Source of the DNA: JAFALK01 sp036500605
GTDB lineage: Bacteria > Pseudomonadota > Gammaproteobacteria > Burkholderiales > Burkholderiaceae_C
Direction of reading: 5' to 3'
Length of the DNA: 64,000 nt
Assembly: GCA_036500605.1 (NCBI GenBank)
Contig: DASYBU010000002.1
Span: 351,131-415,130, forward strand
Shown here one piece after another: positions 8,233-16,502 of this stretch; the first letter of the stretch is position 1, and each line of letters starts with the position of its first letter. Under the pieces are notes generated by a model. It saw nothing but the letters and a program-made list of their open reading frames with translations, was not told where the DNA came from and ran no database searches. The position numbers were made by a program, and so were the translations under genes.

Positions 8233-9231
8233 ATGATGGAACTGATTTTCAAGTCGACGTTCAAGGCGGCGATGGCAGCGATAGCGCTGGTCCTTGTCTT
8301 GCCCGCTGCCGCCCAGAATGCAGCGGCCGCGACGGCAACTGCGCCAGAAAGGCCAAAGATCACCGGCATTTCGCATGTCGCTTTCCACGTATCCGATCTC
8401 GCGAAGGCGCAGCACTTTTGGCACGATCAGATGGGCTTCGACTCCTATTTCAGCTTGCCGAAGAAGGATGGCAGCGGGACTCGCATCGCCTTTTTCAAGG
8501 TGAACGATCACCAGCACGTCGAGCTGTTCAACGAACCGTCTCCGCACGCGCCGAATATGCTGGCGCACGTCTGCTTCTCCACCGACGACATTGAAGGCAT
8601 GCGAGCCTACTTGCGTTCGAAGGGGATCGATGTTGCCGCCAGCACCGGTGGCAAGACCAAGGCGGGCGACTATGCCTTCATGATCAAGGACCCGGACGGC
8701 ATGCTGGTGGAATTTGTGCAGTCGTTGCCAGACGGCGTCGAAGCCAAAGCGGCCGGCAAGTTCGAGCCGACCAGCCGGGTGTCAGCGCAGATTTATCACG
8801 TTGGCTTCACCGTCGGCAATGCCCAGAAATCGCTGGACTTCTACGGACGGATTCTCGGCTTCAAAGAGACCTGGCGTGGCGGTGGCAACCCCAAGGAGCT
8901 CAGCTGGATCAATATGCGTGTGCCCGATGGCGTTGACTACGTCGAGTTCATGCTCTATCGCGCGCCCTTGAAGCACGACCAGTACGGAACCAAGAACCAT
9001 GTGGCGCTCGAAGTGCCGGACGCGGAAGCCACCGTCGCGACGTTGCGCGCGCGCGCAGCCTTTGCGGACTATGGCAAGCCCTTGTCGGTGCAGGTTGGCC
9101 GCAACGGCAAGCGGCAAGTCAATATCTTTGATCCGGATGGGACTCGGGTCGAGGTGATGGAGCCGCATACCGTTGACGGTATTGCGAGACCCTCCTCGTC
9201 AGCGCCGCCGCCGCCCAATGTCTACGAATGA
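8233..9231 (+). CDS. Exported double VOC (glyoxalase-fold) domain protein
   Basis: A 332-residue protein with a hydrophobic signal peptide ending near QNAAAATA. It contains two vicinal-oxygen-chelate modules: the first starts at ITGISHVAFHVSDLAKA (about residue 45) and ends at MLVEFVQS; the second starts at IYHVGFTVGNAQKSLDFY (about 192) and ends near RVEVMEPH. His at each module start and Glu at each end are the usual metal ligands of glyoxalases and extradiol dioxygenases. Start chosen at 8233 (ATG-ATG, so 8236 is possible), after a GAGGT. The reaction is unknown. It may act on the keto sugar or dicarbonyl produced by its neighbours. Confidence 0.75.
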   Translation: MMELIFKSTFKAAMAAIALVLVLPAAAQNAAAATATAPERPKITGISHVAFHVSDLAKAQHFWHDQMGFDSYFSLPKKDGSGTRIAFFKVNDHQHVELFNEPSPHAPNMLAHVCFSTDDIEGMRAYLRSKGIDVAASTGGKTKAGDYAFMIKDPDGMLVEFVQSLPDGVEAKAAGKFEPTSRVSAQIYHVGFTVGNAQKSLDFYGRILGFKETWRGGGNPKELSWINMRVPDGVDYVEFMLYRAPLKHDQYGTKNHVALEVPDAEATVATLRARAAFADYGKPLSVQVGRNGKRQVNIFDPDGTRVEVMEPHTVDGIARPSSSAPPPPNVYE

Positions 9232-9241
9232 GGGCCACACC

Positions 9242-10150
9242 ATGATGAACGGGCCAATGCTTTCCCGCCGCCATGCGTTGAGTACTCTCGGCTTGTTGGC
9301 AGTGGCAGGCGTAGCGCTGCCACTGCGCGCGCGCGCCGCCCTTGCTGGAGTACGCATCGGCTATACCGCGATGACATGGGGAGAGAACGATCGCCAAGCC
9401 ATCGACGACATCGCGGAGCTGGGCTACAAGGGCGTGCAGTTCCGGGCCAATGTGGTTCAGAGTTTTCAACCCGCGGAGTTGCGTGATCTGCTCCAGAAAA
9501 AGGGCTTGGCGTTTACAGCCTTGTCGAGCGGCTTGGTCGACATCGATGCTGATCCGAATGGCGAGATTGAGCGCCACGTTGCCAATGCGCGCTTTGTGCA
9601 GGCTGCCGGCGGACAGTATCTGCAGTTGCTCGACAAGTTGGGCAGCTTCGGTCGCGCTTTCAATCCGGCAGCATGCGCGCGCCTGGGCAAGCTACTGACC
9701 GAGATCGGCAGCGCATGCACCGCCCTCGGGGTAAGCGCCAGCTATCACAACCATCTCAATACGTTGAGCGAGTCGCCGGCCGGACTCGACGCAGTGCTCG
9801 CGGCCAGCGATCCTCGCCATGTCAAGTTCGAGCTCGATACTGCCCATGCGGTGGCGGGGGGCGCGAATCCCGCAACGCTGATCGAGCGCTATCACGACCG
9901 TCTGGCGTTCCTGCATCTGAAGGACCTGCGCGACCTGGTGGGCGAATCCAAAGCGAAGTACCCATTCCAGTTCGTCGAACTTGGTCGGGGCCGAGTGGAT
10001 CTCGCCTCCGTCTTCGCCGCGCTCGACAAGGTTGGGTTCAGGGGCTGGGCCGTGGTTGAACTCGACCGAGTTCCCGACAAAGGAGGATCCCCCAAACAGT
10101 CCGCTGCAATCAGCAAGGCGTTCCTGCAAGCGCACGACGTCGTTGTTTGA
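9242..10150 (+). CDS. Exported sugar phosphate isomerase/epimerase-like TIM barrel 2
   Basis: A 302-residue protein. The N-terminus LSRRHALSTLGLLAVAG is a twin-arginine-like signal cleaved after about ARAAL. The rest is a xylose-isomerase-like TIM barrel: VRIGYTAMTWG, IAELGYKGVQFRANV, SASYHNHLNTL, VKFELDTAHAVAGG and LAFLHLKDLRD are the usual strands, with Glu, Asp and His metal ligands. Start 9242 has GAGGG 8 bases upstream and lies 11 bases after the VOC gene, so the two are one unit. It is a distant paralogue of the protein at 4704. The pair suggests two successive keto-sugar steps, such as elimination and hydration, by inference. Confidence 0.8.
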   Translation: MMNGPMLSRRHALSTLGLLAVAGVALPLRARAALAGVRIGYTAMTWGENDRQAIDDIAELGYKGVQFRANVVQSFQPAELRDLLQKKGLAFTALSSGLVDIDADPNGEIERHVANARFVQAAGGQYLQLLDKLGSFGRAFNPAACARLGKLLTEIGSACTALGVSASYHNHLNTLSESPAGLDAVLAASDPRHVKFELDTAHAVAGGANPATLIERYHDRLAFLHLKDLRDLVGESKAKYPFQFVELGRGRVDLASVFAALDKVGFRGWAVVELDRVPDKGGSPKQSAAISKAFLQAHDVVV

Positions 10151-10310
10151 GTCGGACCGCGATCGCACTTGTTGACAAGCAGCGATGAAGGTTGGGGCCC
10201 TTCCCCCCATCTCGGAACATCGCGGAAGAGCCGCGCGCGTCGTGGGCAACTCAGGTTTACTCCGCTGCAATGGTTCTTCCAGATTCCTACAAGATTCCGG
10301 CCTGAACGAC

Positions 10311-10330
10311 TTGTACGATAACAGACATGA
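10311..10330 (+). promoter_or_regulatory. Regulon operator/-10 touching the start codon of the unknown secreted gene
   Basis: TTGTACGATAACAGACATGA differs from the 4661 element at one core position. The -10-like TACGAT is at 10314-10319 and the ATG at 10327, so transcription would begin at or within a few bases of the start codon. No good -35 is visible at 17 bases. Confidence 0.6.
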
Positions 10331-11220
10331 AATTTGCCATTGCCCTGCTTTCCGTTTCGCTGATGAGCGCGCACGCGCAGAACATCCCTGCGCCGGAGTC
10401 GCAGCCCGTCGTTGCGCTGCTAACGGCGGTGGGAGATCGCATTGAAGTCGTGCGTCAGCGCCAGACGGTGGGCAGCAATCTCGAGCCCTTCACGCGCCAG
10501 GTTGTCCATGTGCCCTCGCAGACGCTGAACTATGCAGCGCTGCGCGGGCTTGCAAAGGCGATGGCCGAGGAAGAGCCGCAGGATCGACTCGTGCTGCTGC
10601 GCTGGACCATCCCGGCCGAATTGGCTGAGCGCATGGAGGCAGCGCGCGGCATCGAACGGCAGCAATTGGTACTGGACGCCGTACTCGGCCATCTGCGCCA
10701 ACTGCCGCAACGCTCGGAATGGGACCGGATCGAACTTCTGGTGCCGGCTTATGCCTTCGCGGAGGTTGCGGGCATGGGTCCCAAGCTGTCCGGTATTGGC
10801 GTCTATATCCAGCCGCTGTCCAAGCAGAGCGCCGACTTCGGCGGAATGGGCGGCAATGACGCCATCACGCTTTCCGACGTTGACGGCGACTTCCGCACCA
10901 TCAACCCCAACACGGGCGAGCTAGGAAACTCCTCGGTCTTCGTGGCGCCATTCATGTACTTCGATCGCTTGACGTACGACGCGAGGACGCTGGTGTTGGT
11001 CAAGCGGCAGCGCTATTTCTCCAACACCAAATATGCCGATCCGATGTCCTCAGCGCTGGACGTCGCTGACCAGATGCCGCAAGGACAGTTGATCGCCAAG
11101 ATGGTGGAGACGATCGAGCACTCGGCCTACAAGTCGGTTCGCCAGACTAAGGGTGAGGTCACCGTCTCGGCTCCCAAGCCCGTGTCTGCCGTGGACGGCG
11201 CAGCCAGTGCCCCTCGCTGA
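10327..11220 (+). CDS. Secreted protein of unknown function in the uronate regulon
   Basis: A 297-residue protein I do not recognise. A short signal peptide (MKFAIALLSVSLMSAHAQ) is followed by a mixed alpha/beta protein. It has an N-terminal segment about 'VVALLTAVGDRIEVVRQRQTV' in character, a region LNYAALRGLAKAMAEEEPQDR, and a C-terminal tail rich in Pro, Ala and Ser. No Shine-Dalgarno sequence precedes the ATG, which sits directly behind the operator/-10. The transcript may be leaderless, or translation may start at the internal ATG at codon 13. It is convergent with the TonB receptor gene. The shared operator is the only functional clue. Confidence 0.7.
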   Translation: MKFAIALLSVSLMSAHAQNIPAPESQPVVALLTAVGDRIEVVRQRQTVGSNLEPFTRQVVHVPSQTLNYAALRGLAKAMAEEEPQDRLVLLRWTIPAELAERMEAARGIERQQLVLDAVLGHLRQLPQRSEWDRIELLVPAYAFAEVAGMGPKLSGIGVYIQPLSKQSADFGGMGGNDAITLSDVDGDFRTINPNTGELGNSSVFVAPFMYFDRLTYDARTLVLVKRQRYFSNTKYADPMSSALDVADQMPQGQLIAKMVETIEHSAYKSVRQTKGEVTVSAPKPVSAVDGAASAPR

Positions 11221-11300
11221 CGATTGGGGTTGGCAAGCCGTCACTTGACCTCAACGCGAGACGGCGCGGCGCACCTTCAGTAGCCCACCAAAGGTTTACC

Positions 11301-11342
11301 GCCGGCATGGCCTTGAGCTCAATGCTCTCGACTCATGCCGGC
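11301..11342. terminator. Inverted repeat between convergent genes
   Basis: GCCGGCATG (11301-11309) and CATGCCGGC (11334-11342) form a perfect 9-bp stem with a 24-base loop, between the ends of the unknown secreted gene and the TonB receptor gene. There is no clear T-run on either strand, so a terminator role is only likely from its position. Confidence 0.45.
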
Positions 11343-11350
11343 GGCTCCGC

Positions 11351-14059
11351 TTAAAAATTGTAGGTGCCAGTCACCGTGAAGGTGCGCCCAATCGGACTCG
11401 AGTAGGTGCGCAAATAACCAGTCGAAATCGTGTTCGTTGCCGGCGGTTGGGCATTGAGCAGATTGCCGACGCCAACATTGATCATGACGTTCTTGAAGCC
11501 CGAGTAGCCGGTGGTCAGGTTGTACAGCGTATAGGGCCTGACATCACGCCAGTACTGTTCCGGCACTTGCTGGCCATCATGGTAGCCACTGGTGTAGGCC
11601 TGGGTAATCTGGGCTTTCCAATCTCCGAATTTCCATGCCAGACGCAGGCTGTGGCGCCAGCGGAAGGTCATGATCTTGTCGCCTGAGATCGCACCATTCG
11701 CCAGGCCCGCGAACGTGCCGACGTTGTGATTCCATACGCCATTCGGCTCGTTTTGATAGTCGTACCGGTTGGTGTACGTCCCGTCCAGGCCCAGCGTGAA
11801 TTGGCCCCACTCTGTCGTTGGAATGATCCAGTTGGCGGTGATGTCCTCACCACTGGTGCGGGTCTCGCCAAGGTTGTGCGACTGAGCGTTCACGTAGAGC
11901 AGGTTATTGTCTGCATCGCGTATGTAGTAGGACGCGTAGCGCGCCGGATCGCTGAAGATCACCTGGTCAGAGAGGGTCCCGATGGTGTCCTTGACCTGTA
12001 TCTGCCAGTAGTCGAGCGTCAGACTCAAATTCTTGAAGGGGTCGAACGCCAGTCCAAAGGAGATGTTGTTCGACTTTTCAGGCTTGAGGTCGGGATTGGA
12101 GCCGGTGATATGCGGCTGCTTGGCATTGCACACGACCAGTGGGCTGTACCCCGCCAACGCCGTGCCGCCGCCTGCCGTTCCGGGCACGCCGCCAGGGCAC
12201 AGCAACGGATCGTCGTAGTTCGCCTTGGTATTGCTGATGCCGGAACTGCGGCTGCCATAGAGCTCAATCAGGCTCGGCGCATGGAAGCCCGTGTTGTACG
12301 AACCTCGGAAGATCAGGTTCTTCGCGGCCTGATAGCGGAAGCTGTACTTCGGGTTGACCGTGCCGCCCGCATCGGAATACTTGTCTCCGCGCACTGACAA
12401 GTCCAGGTCGAGCTGCTTGGTCACCGGAGCGTCGAATTCCACGAACGCAGATTGCACCTTGCGTGTCGCTGAATTGACATACGGTGTGCGGCCGTCGAAG
12501 GGCACGTTCACGTTGGTGTCCGGGACACTGTCCATGAACGATTCGAAGTGATAGTCCATCCCCCCCGCGAATGCCAGCGCGCCCCCGGCAAGCTGCGTCA
12601 GGTCGTGGTTGACGACGAAGTTGAGCGAGTTGTAGTGGGACGTGGAATAGCGTGACTTCTGTCCATTGACGCCAATGCTTTTCAGGTAATCCAGGCCAGC
12701 GGACGTCTGGGTGCCAAATGGATTCAGTGTGCCGTCGAGGACACCTGCGTACAGTTTTGGACCATCGACGTAGCCTGTCAGGTAGCGTGTCGATTCCTTC
12801 GAGACGCCGCCCAACAGGTTGACCCTGTAGTCCCAGTCCTTCCAGGTACCCTCGTCAGTGATCAGGAGGCGGCCCGTGTTCTGGCGATTGCGCAGCGTAG
12901 CCGGGCCCAGTTCGTCGACCTGCCATTCGAGCTGCAAATCCTGACCGGTCACACCGGCCACAGCCGGGACACCGCCACTACCTCCCGGGTAATAGGGGCT
13001 GGACTTTGTCATCGTCAGCACGGGAGTTCCGCCTCCACCGCTGGACTTTCCCTTGCTCGTCAGCGCCGTGGCCTTGGTCAGATTGATGTACTCCGTCGTG
13101 TAGGCCGCTTCAACGGACAAGGTGTTCTGCTGGCCGAGTTTGACCGCGCCGCGAGTGAAACTGGAAGCCTGCCCGTTTTCCGGCAGCAGCAGCGCGTAGT
13201 TCGGATAGTTGTTGGCGGCACAAGTTTTTGACAGTGCCGGCAGCGAGTAGGGAGGGGTGCAGCCCGAGGCGTAGTACGGATTGGCGATCCCAATGGGTTT
13301 GATGATGTTGGCCGGCCCCGCATAGTCGCCTGCCGACTGCGTCGGGGCGATGCCGAGTGCAGTCAATTGATAAAGCGTGCCCAGCTTGGGGCGATCGCCG
13401 GCGCTCAGTGCGGTGCGGCGATGGAAGTCGGCTGCCGTGTAGATGGTCCAGCCATTCCCTTCCAGATCACCGGTGCCGGCCAGGAGGCTCAGCCCCTGTT
13501 CGTCGGCGCCGCCTTTTGCCTGAGGTTGCACCAGCTGGCCTTTGATCTGGAGGCCCTTGAACTGCTTCTTGGTGATGAAGTTGACCACACCGCCGATGGC
13601 ATCCGAACCGTATACCGAGGAGGCGCCATCACGCAGCACCTCGACCCGCTCCAATGCATTCCTCGGGATCAGATCCATGTTGACGAACGCTGCCTGAGTC
13701 GGCTCGAACGGCATCCGCTGGCCGTTCATGAGGGTCAGGGTGTGACTCACGCCAATGCCGCGCATGTTCATGACGGACCCTGAGCTGTTCCCGCCCGGGA
13801 TCACATTCTGGGCAACGGGCAGCGAATTGAGGGCGTCAGCAATCGTGGTGTAGCCGCGCTCTTCCATCTCGGCAGCTTTGATGACGGTCACCGGCAGCGC
13901 CGTTTCCGCGTCCGCACGGCGGATCGAGGAGCCGGTCACTTCGACTCGCTGCAATGTGGTGTCCGCAGGTGGGGGCGTTTGCTGTGCCGCCGCTTGGTCC
14001 GTCAGGGCGTACATTGCGACCGTAAAGGCGCTCAGCACAAATTTACTGCGATTGCTCAT
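11351..14059 (-). CDS. TonB-dependent outer-membrane receptor of the uronate locus
   Basis: A 902-residue receptor. The signal peptide ends near DQAAAQQ. The plug domain starts with LQRVEVTGSSIRRADAE (TonB box-like VEVTG) and shows GVSHTLTLMNGQRMP and VEVLRDGASSVYGSDAIGGVVNFITKK. A long beta-barrel follows and ends in a terminal Phe (GRTFTVTGTYNF), as usual for barrel insertion. It should import an oligosaccharide or glycoside into the periplasm, where the exported lyase/hydrolase and TIM barrels act. RBS AGGAG is present, and its promoter carries the regulon operator. No SusD partner is present, as expected for Proteobacteria. Confidence 0.9.
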   Translation of the reverse strand: MSNRSKFVLSAFTVAMYALTDQAAAQQTPPPADTTLQRVEVTGSSIRRADAETALPVTVIKAAEMEERGYTTIADALNSLPVAQNVIPGGNSSGSVMNMRGIGVSHTLTLMNGQRMPFEPTQAAFVNMDLIPRNALERVEVLRDGASSVYGSDAIGGVVNFITKKQFKGLQIKGQLVQPQAKGGADEQGLSLLAGTGDLEGNGWTIYTAADFHRRTALSAGDRPKLGTLYQLTALGIAPTQSAGDYAGPANIIKPIGIANPYYASGCTPPYSLPALSKTCAANNYPNYALLLPENGQASSFTRGAVKLGQQNTLSVEAAYTTEYINLTKATALTSKGKSSGGGGTPVLTMTKSSPYYPGGSGGVPAVAGVTGQDLQLEWQVDELGPATLRNRQNTGRLLITDEGTWKDWDYRVNLLGGVSKESTRYLTGYVDGPKLYAGVLDGTLNPFGTQTSAGLDYLKSIGVNGQKSRYSTSHYNSLNFVVNHDLTQLAGGALAFAGGMDYHFESFMDSVPDTNVNVPFDGRTPYVNSATRKVQSAFVEFDAPVTKQLDLDLSVRGDKYSDAGGTVNPKYSFRYQAAKNLIFRGSYNTGFHAPSLIELYGSRSSGISNTKANYDDPLLCPGGVPGTAGGGTALAGYSPLVVCNAKQPHITGSNPDLKPEKSNNISFGLAFDPFKNLSLTLDYWQIQVKDTIGTLSDQVIFSDPARYASYYIRDADNNLLYVNAQSHNLGETRTSGEDITANWIIPTTEWGQFTLGLDGTYTNRYDYQNEPNGVWNHNVGTFAGLANGAISGDKIMTFRWRHSLRLAWKFGDWKAQITQAYTSGYHDGQQVPEQYWRDVRPYTLYNLTTGYSGFKNVMINVGVGNLLNAQPPATNTISTGYLRTYSSPIGRTFTVTGTYNF

Positions 14060-14130
14060 CTGGTTTGTCTCCTGTTATAGGCATCGGAACTGTCGAAACG
14101 GTGTCCAGGCGGTTTTCATCCGCTCATCTA

Positions 14131-14168
14131 ATGTCTGTCATCGTACAAGGTGTTTTTTTAAGACGCAA
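14131..14168 (-). promoter_or_regulatory. Promoter with regulon operator for the TonB receptor
   Basis: On the minus strand: TTGCGT (14163-14168), a 17-base spacer, TACGAT (14140-14145), within the operator TTGTACGATGACAGACAT (14131-14148). This is the best copy of the element along with 4661-4678. The start codon is 72 bases downstream. Confidence 0.75.
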
Positions 14169-14442
14169 GCGGATTGGCGAGCATGTGGGCCGCTCGCGCC
14201 GTTCGGTCGCGCACCGGCTTTGGCGGTGTCACGGTGAGCAACTTGCGTCACCGCCCTACCCTGAAAACCAGGACGGCGGGAGGCGCCGAAGAGCCCGTGT
14301 TTCGCCCAGCTTCCACACATAGAGGCCTGCACGCTGAGGATCGCGCTGAAAACCGCGCGACCACCAATCTGGGGGCAGCGCCGTCAAGCTCGTCTTGTCC
14401 ATCGCGCTGGCTCGGGCCCATGTCGGCGGACTCACACTCCGA
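14169..14442. other. Gene-free stretch between the TonB receptor and gntR promoters
   Basis: I see no coding sequence with a start, RBS and codon pattern here. The short open frames are uninterrupted only because of high GC. The two ends of the intergenic region hold the receptor promoter and a tandem repeat with the gntR upstream region. Confidence 0.5.
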
Positions 14443-14470
14443 ACTCCGCTGACTGGACTCCGCTGACTGG
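14443..14470 (+). repeat. Two perfect tandem copies of a 14-bp unit
   Basis: ACTCCGCTGACTGG occurs at 14443-14456 and again at 14457-14470, followed by ACT. It lies about 25 bases upstream of the likely operator of the downstream gntR gene. It could be a regulator site or simple slippage. Confidence 0.6.
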
Positions 14471-14490
14471 ACTAGATAAGCGTTCCGGCT

Positions 14491-14522
14491 ATATGTGATG
14501 TCATACGAGGTAATGCTATATT
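14491..14522 (+). promoter_or_regulatory. Probable autoregulatory operator/promoter of the first gntR
   Basis: TGTGATGTCATACGA (14494-14508) contains the palindrome TGATGTCA, related to the regulon core. An AT-rich -10 candidate, TATATT, is at 14517-14522. The ATG follows 27 bases later. The match is weaker than at the other sites. Confidence 0.45.
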
Positions 14523-14549
14523 TTATAGATCGCCCTTGTAGATCCAGCC

Positions 14550-15305
14550 ATGTCCGAAACGCTTGCTTCCAGTCTCCCCATGCAACGCCGTCCTCGCAAC
14601 CTGGCTCAGACGCTGAGCGAGGCGATCACGGCTGAGATACAGGGCGGGGCGATGAAGCCGGGTGACAAATTGCCCTCAGAGACGCTGATCATGGCCAAGC
14701 ATGGCGTGAGCCGGACCGTGGTGCGCGAGGCGATTTCCCACTTGCAGGCGAACAAGCTGGTGCAGACGCGCCACGGGATTGGCACTTTTGTGCTGGAGCC
14801 CGCAGCCAGCCTCAATCTTGGCGCCACGACCGTCATGACCATCCGCGACGTTCTGGCGGTGCTTGAGTTGCGGATCAGCCTGGAAACCGAAGCGGCATGG
14901 CTGGCAGCGTCCCGACGCACGCAAGAGCAGGTCGACGAGCTTCGCCTTGTTCTGCAGGCGATGCAACATCACCAAGGGGAGCGTAGCCCGGAGGCGGTGG
15001 AGGCGGACGTACGTTTCCACCAGCTGATTGCGCAGGCGACTGGCAACCGCTATTTCGCAGAGATCCTGAGCGACCTGGGCAATGCCATCATTCCTCGGTC
15101 TCGGCTCAACACCGTTCGCCTGGCCAACCTCGAACCGGTCAGTTTCAATGATCGTGTCGCGCGCGAGCACGACGACATCTTCCACGCGATCGAGCGACAG
15201 GATTCGGAGGCCGCCCGAGCCGCCATGCGCACCCATCTGAGCAACAGCCGTGAGCGTGTGAGACAAGCTCAGGAAACTGTCGAAGCGAATCTGGCTCAGG
15301 AGTAG
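14550..15305 (+). CDS. GntR family regulator, FadR/FCD subfamily 1
   Basis: A 251-residue repressor. The N-terminal winged helix (about residues 15-85) has the GntR signature: GDKLPSETLIMAKHGVSRTVVREAISHLQANKLVQTRHGIGTF-type helix-turn-helix and wing. The C-terminal FCD all-helical ligand domain (about 100-235) has VLAVLELRISLETEAAWLAA and the metal/ligand residues in EADVRFHQLIAQATGN, REHDDIFHAIE and MRTHLSNSRERV. FCD regulators of uronate loci (UxuR, ExuR, DgoR type) respond to sugar acids. It lies immediately before kdgD and probably binds the operators described here. It is clearly paralogous to the gene at 19750. Confidence 0.9.
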   Translation: MSETLASSLPMQRRPRNLAQTLSEAITAEIQGGAMKPGDKLPSETLIMAKHGVSRTVVREAISHLQANKLVQTRHGIGTFVLEPAASLNLGATTVMTIRDVLAVLELRISLETEAAWLAASRRTQEQVDELRLVLQAMQHHQGERSPEAVEADVRFHQLIAQATGNRYFAEILSDLGNAIIPRSRLNTVRLANLEPVSFNDRVAREHDDIFHAIERQDSEAARAAMRTHLSNSRERVRQAQETVEANLAQE

Positions 15306-15335
15306 GCGCGAGTCCCTGAAGGCAGGTCGGCGAAC

Positions 15336-15378
15336 TTGTTCGCCCTCCAGTTGAGTTGTATGATGTCAGTTAACACAA
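15336..15378 (+). promoter_or_regulatory. Promoter with regulon operator for kdgD
   Basis: TTGTTC (15336-15341), a 17-base spacer and TATGAT (15359-15364) lie within TTGTATGATGTCAGTTAACA (15356-15375), a variant of the shared element. Its position relative to -35 and -10 is the same as at 4641-4678. The kdgD ATG is 25 bases further on. Confidence 0.7.
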
Positions 15379-15402
15379 GGTCTACTTCCAACTGGAGACG
15401 TC

Positions 15403-16314
15403 ATGCATTACCTCGAGCTCAAGCAGATTCTGTCAGCAGGTCTTCTGTCCTTCCCGGTCACTGACTTTGATGCCCAAGGCAATTTCCGTCCCGACACCTA
15501 CGCCAAACGCCTTGAATGGCTGGCACCGTTCGGCGCCAGCGCACTCTTTGCCGCCGGAGGGACCGGCGAATTCTTCTCGCTGGAGCCGGCCGAGTTTTCG
15601 CAAGTCATCAAGGTCGCGGTGGACACCTGCCGCGGCAAGGTCCCCATCCTGGCCGGTGCTGGCGGCTCCACGCGGGCTGCCATCACCTACGCTCAGGAAG
15701 CCGAGCGCCAGGGCGCTCAAGGCATTCTGCTGCTGCCACACTATTTGACGGAGGCTGGGCAAGAGGGGCTGATCGAGCATGTGGCTGCCGTGTGCAAGTC
15801 CGTCAAGATCGGTGTGGTGGTCTACAACCGCAATGTGTGTCGCCTCACGGCGGACTCGCTCGCTCAATTGGCTGACCGCTGCCCCAACCTGATCGGTTTC
15901 AAGGACGGCGTGGGTGACATCGAGCTGATGGTGCAGATCTGGCGCCGCATGGGCGACCGCTTCAGCTTTCTGGGTGGCCTGCCAACGGCGGAAGTCTATG
16001 CGGCGGCCTACAAGGCGCTGGGGGTCCCCGTGTATTCGTCTGCGGTCTTCAATTTCGTGCCGCAACTGGCGATGGACTTCTATCACGCGATCGCCGCCGA
16101 CGACCACGCGACGACCAATCGCTTGCTCGACGAATTCTTCCTTCCATACCTCGATATTCGCAACCGCAAGCCCGGCTACTCCGTTTCGATCGTGAAGGCT
16201 GGTGCGCGTCTGGTGGGGCACGATGCTGGCCCGGTGCGCAGCCCGCTGACCGACCTCAACGAAGAAGAATCGGCGATGCTGCAGACGCTGATCACCAAGC
16301 AGAGCACACGCTGA
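15403..16314 (+). CDS. kdgD: 5-dehydro-4-deoxyglucarate dehydratase
   Basis: A 303-residue cytoplasmic enzyme of the DapA/NAL class I aldolase-lyase superfamily. It dehydrates and decarboxylates 5-keto-4-deoxyglucarate to alpha-ketoglutarate semialdehyde (EC 4.2.1.41). The KdgD type is recognised by GLLSFPVTDFD at the start, GGTGEFFSL, the Schiff-base lysine K167 in LIGFKDGVGD, Y141 in VVVYNRN, and FLGGLPTAE. RBS GGAG lies 6 bases before the ATG. Together with gudD and udh it makes the oxidative uronate route. The next enzyme, ketoglutarate semialdehyde dehydrogenase, is not in the window. Confidence 0.92.
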   Translation: MHYLELKQILSAGLLSFPVTDFDAQGNFRPDTYAKRLEWLAPFGASALFAAGGTGEFFSLEPAEFSQVIKVAVDTCRGKVPILAGAGGSTRAAITYAQEAERQGAQGILLLPHYLTEAGQEGLIEHVAAVCKSVKIGVVVYNRNVCRLTADSLAQLADRCPNLIGFKDGVGDIELMVQIWRRMGDRFSFLGGLPTAEVYAAAYKALGVPVYSSAVFNFVPQLAMDFYHAIAADDHATTNRLLDEFFLPYLDIRNRKPGYSVSIVKAGARLVGHDAGPVRSPLTDLNEEESAMLQTLITKQSTR

Positions 16315-16338
16315 TATTGGGTCCGTAAGGATTCGACG

Positions 16339-16500
16339 ATGAGTATCACGGACATCAAGGTCCAGCGCGCAGGCTTCCTCGAACGGATCGCGGTCTGCTA
16401 TCAAGATGTGCCGGACGACTTGCTCCCCCTTGCCCTGAAGGCTGCCAATCCGCTCGGCATTCCGCGTCTGGTCGACGGCGAATTGCAGATCGGGATTTGA
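16339..16500 (+). CDS. Small conserved-looking 53-residue protein between kdgD and the lactonase
   Basis: An ATG at 16339 opens 53 codons ending in TGA at 16498-16500. TAAGG lies 8 bases upstream of the start. The peptide begins MSITDIKVQRAGFLERIA and ends with LGIPRLVDGELQIGI; it has no signal peptide or membrane segment. The stop is 2 bases before the next ATG, so translation is probably coupled. I do not recognise it. It may be a true small protein of the pathway or the last piece of a larger lost gene. Confidence 0.5.
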   Translation: MSITDIKVQRAGFLERIAVCYQDVPDDLLPLALKAANPLGIPRLVDGELQIGI

Positions 16501-16502
16501 GG

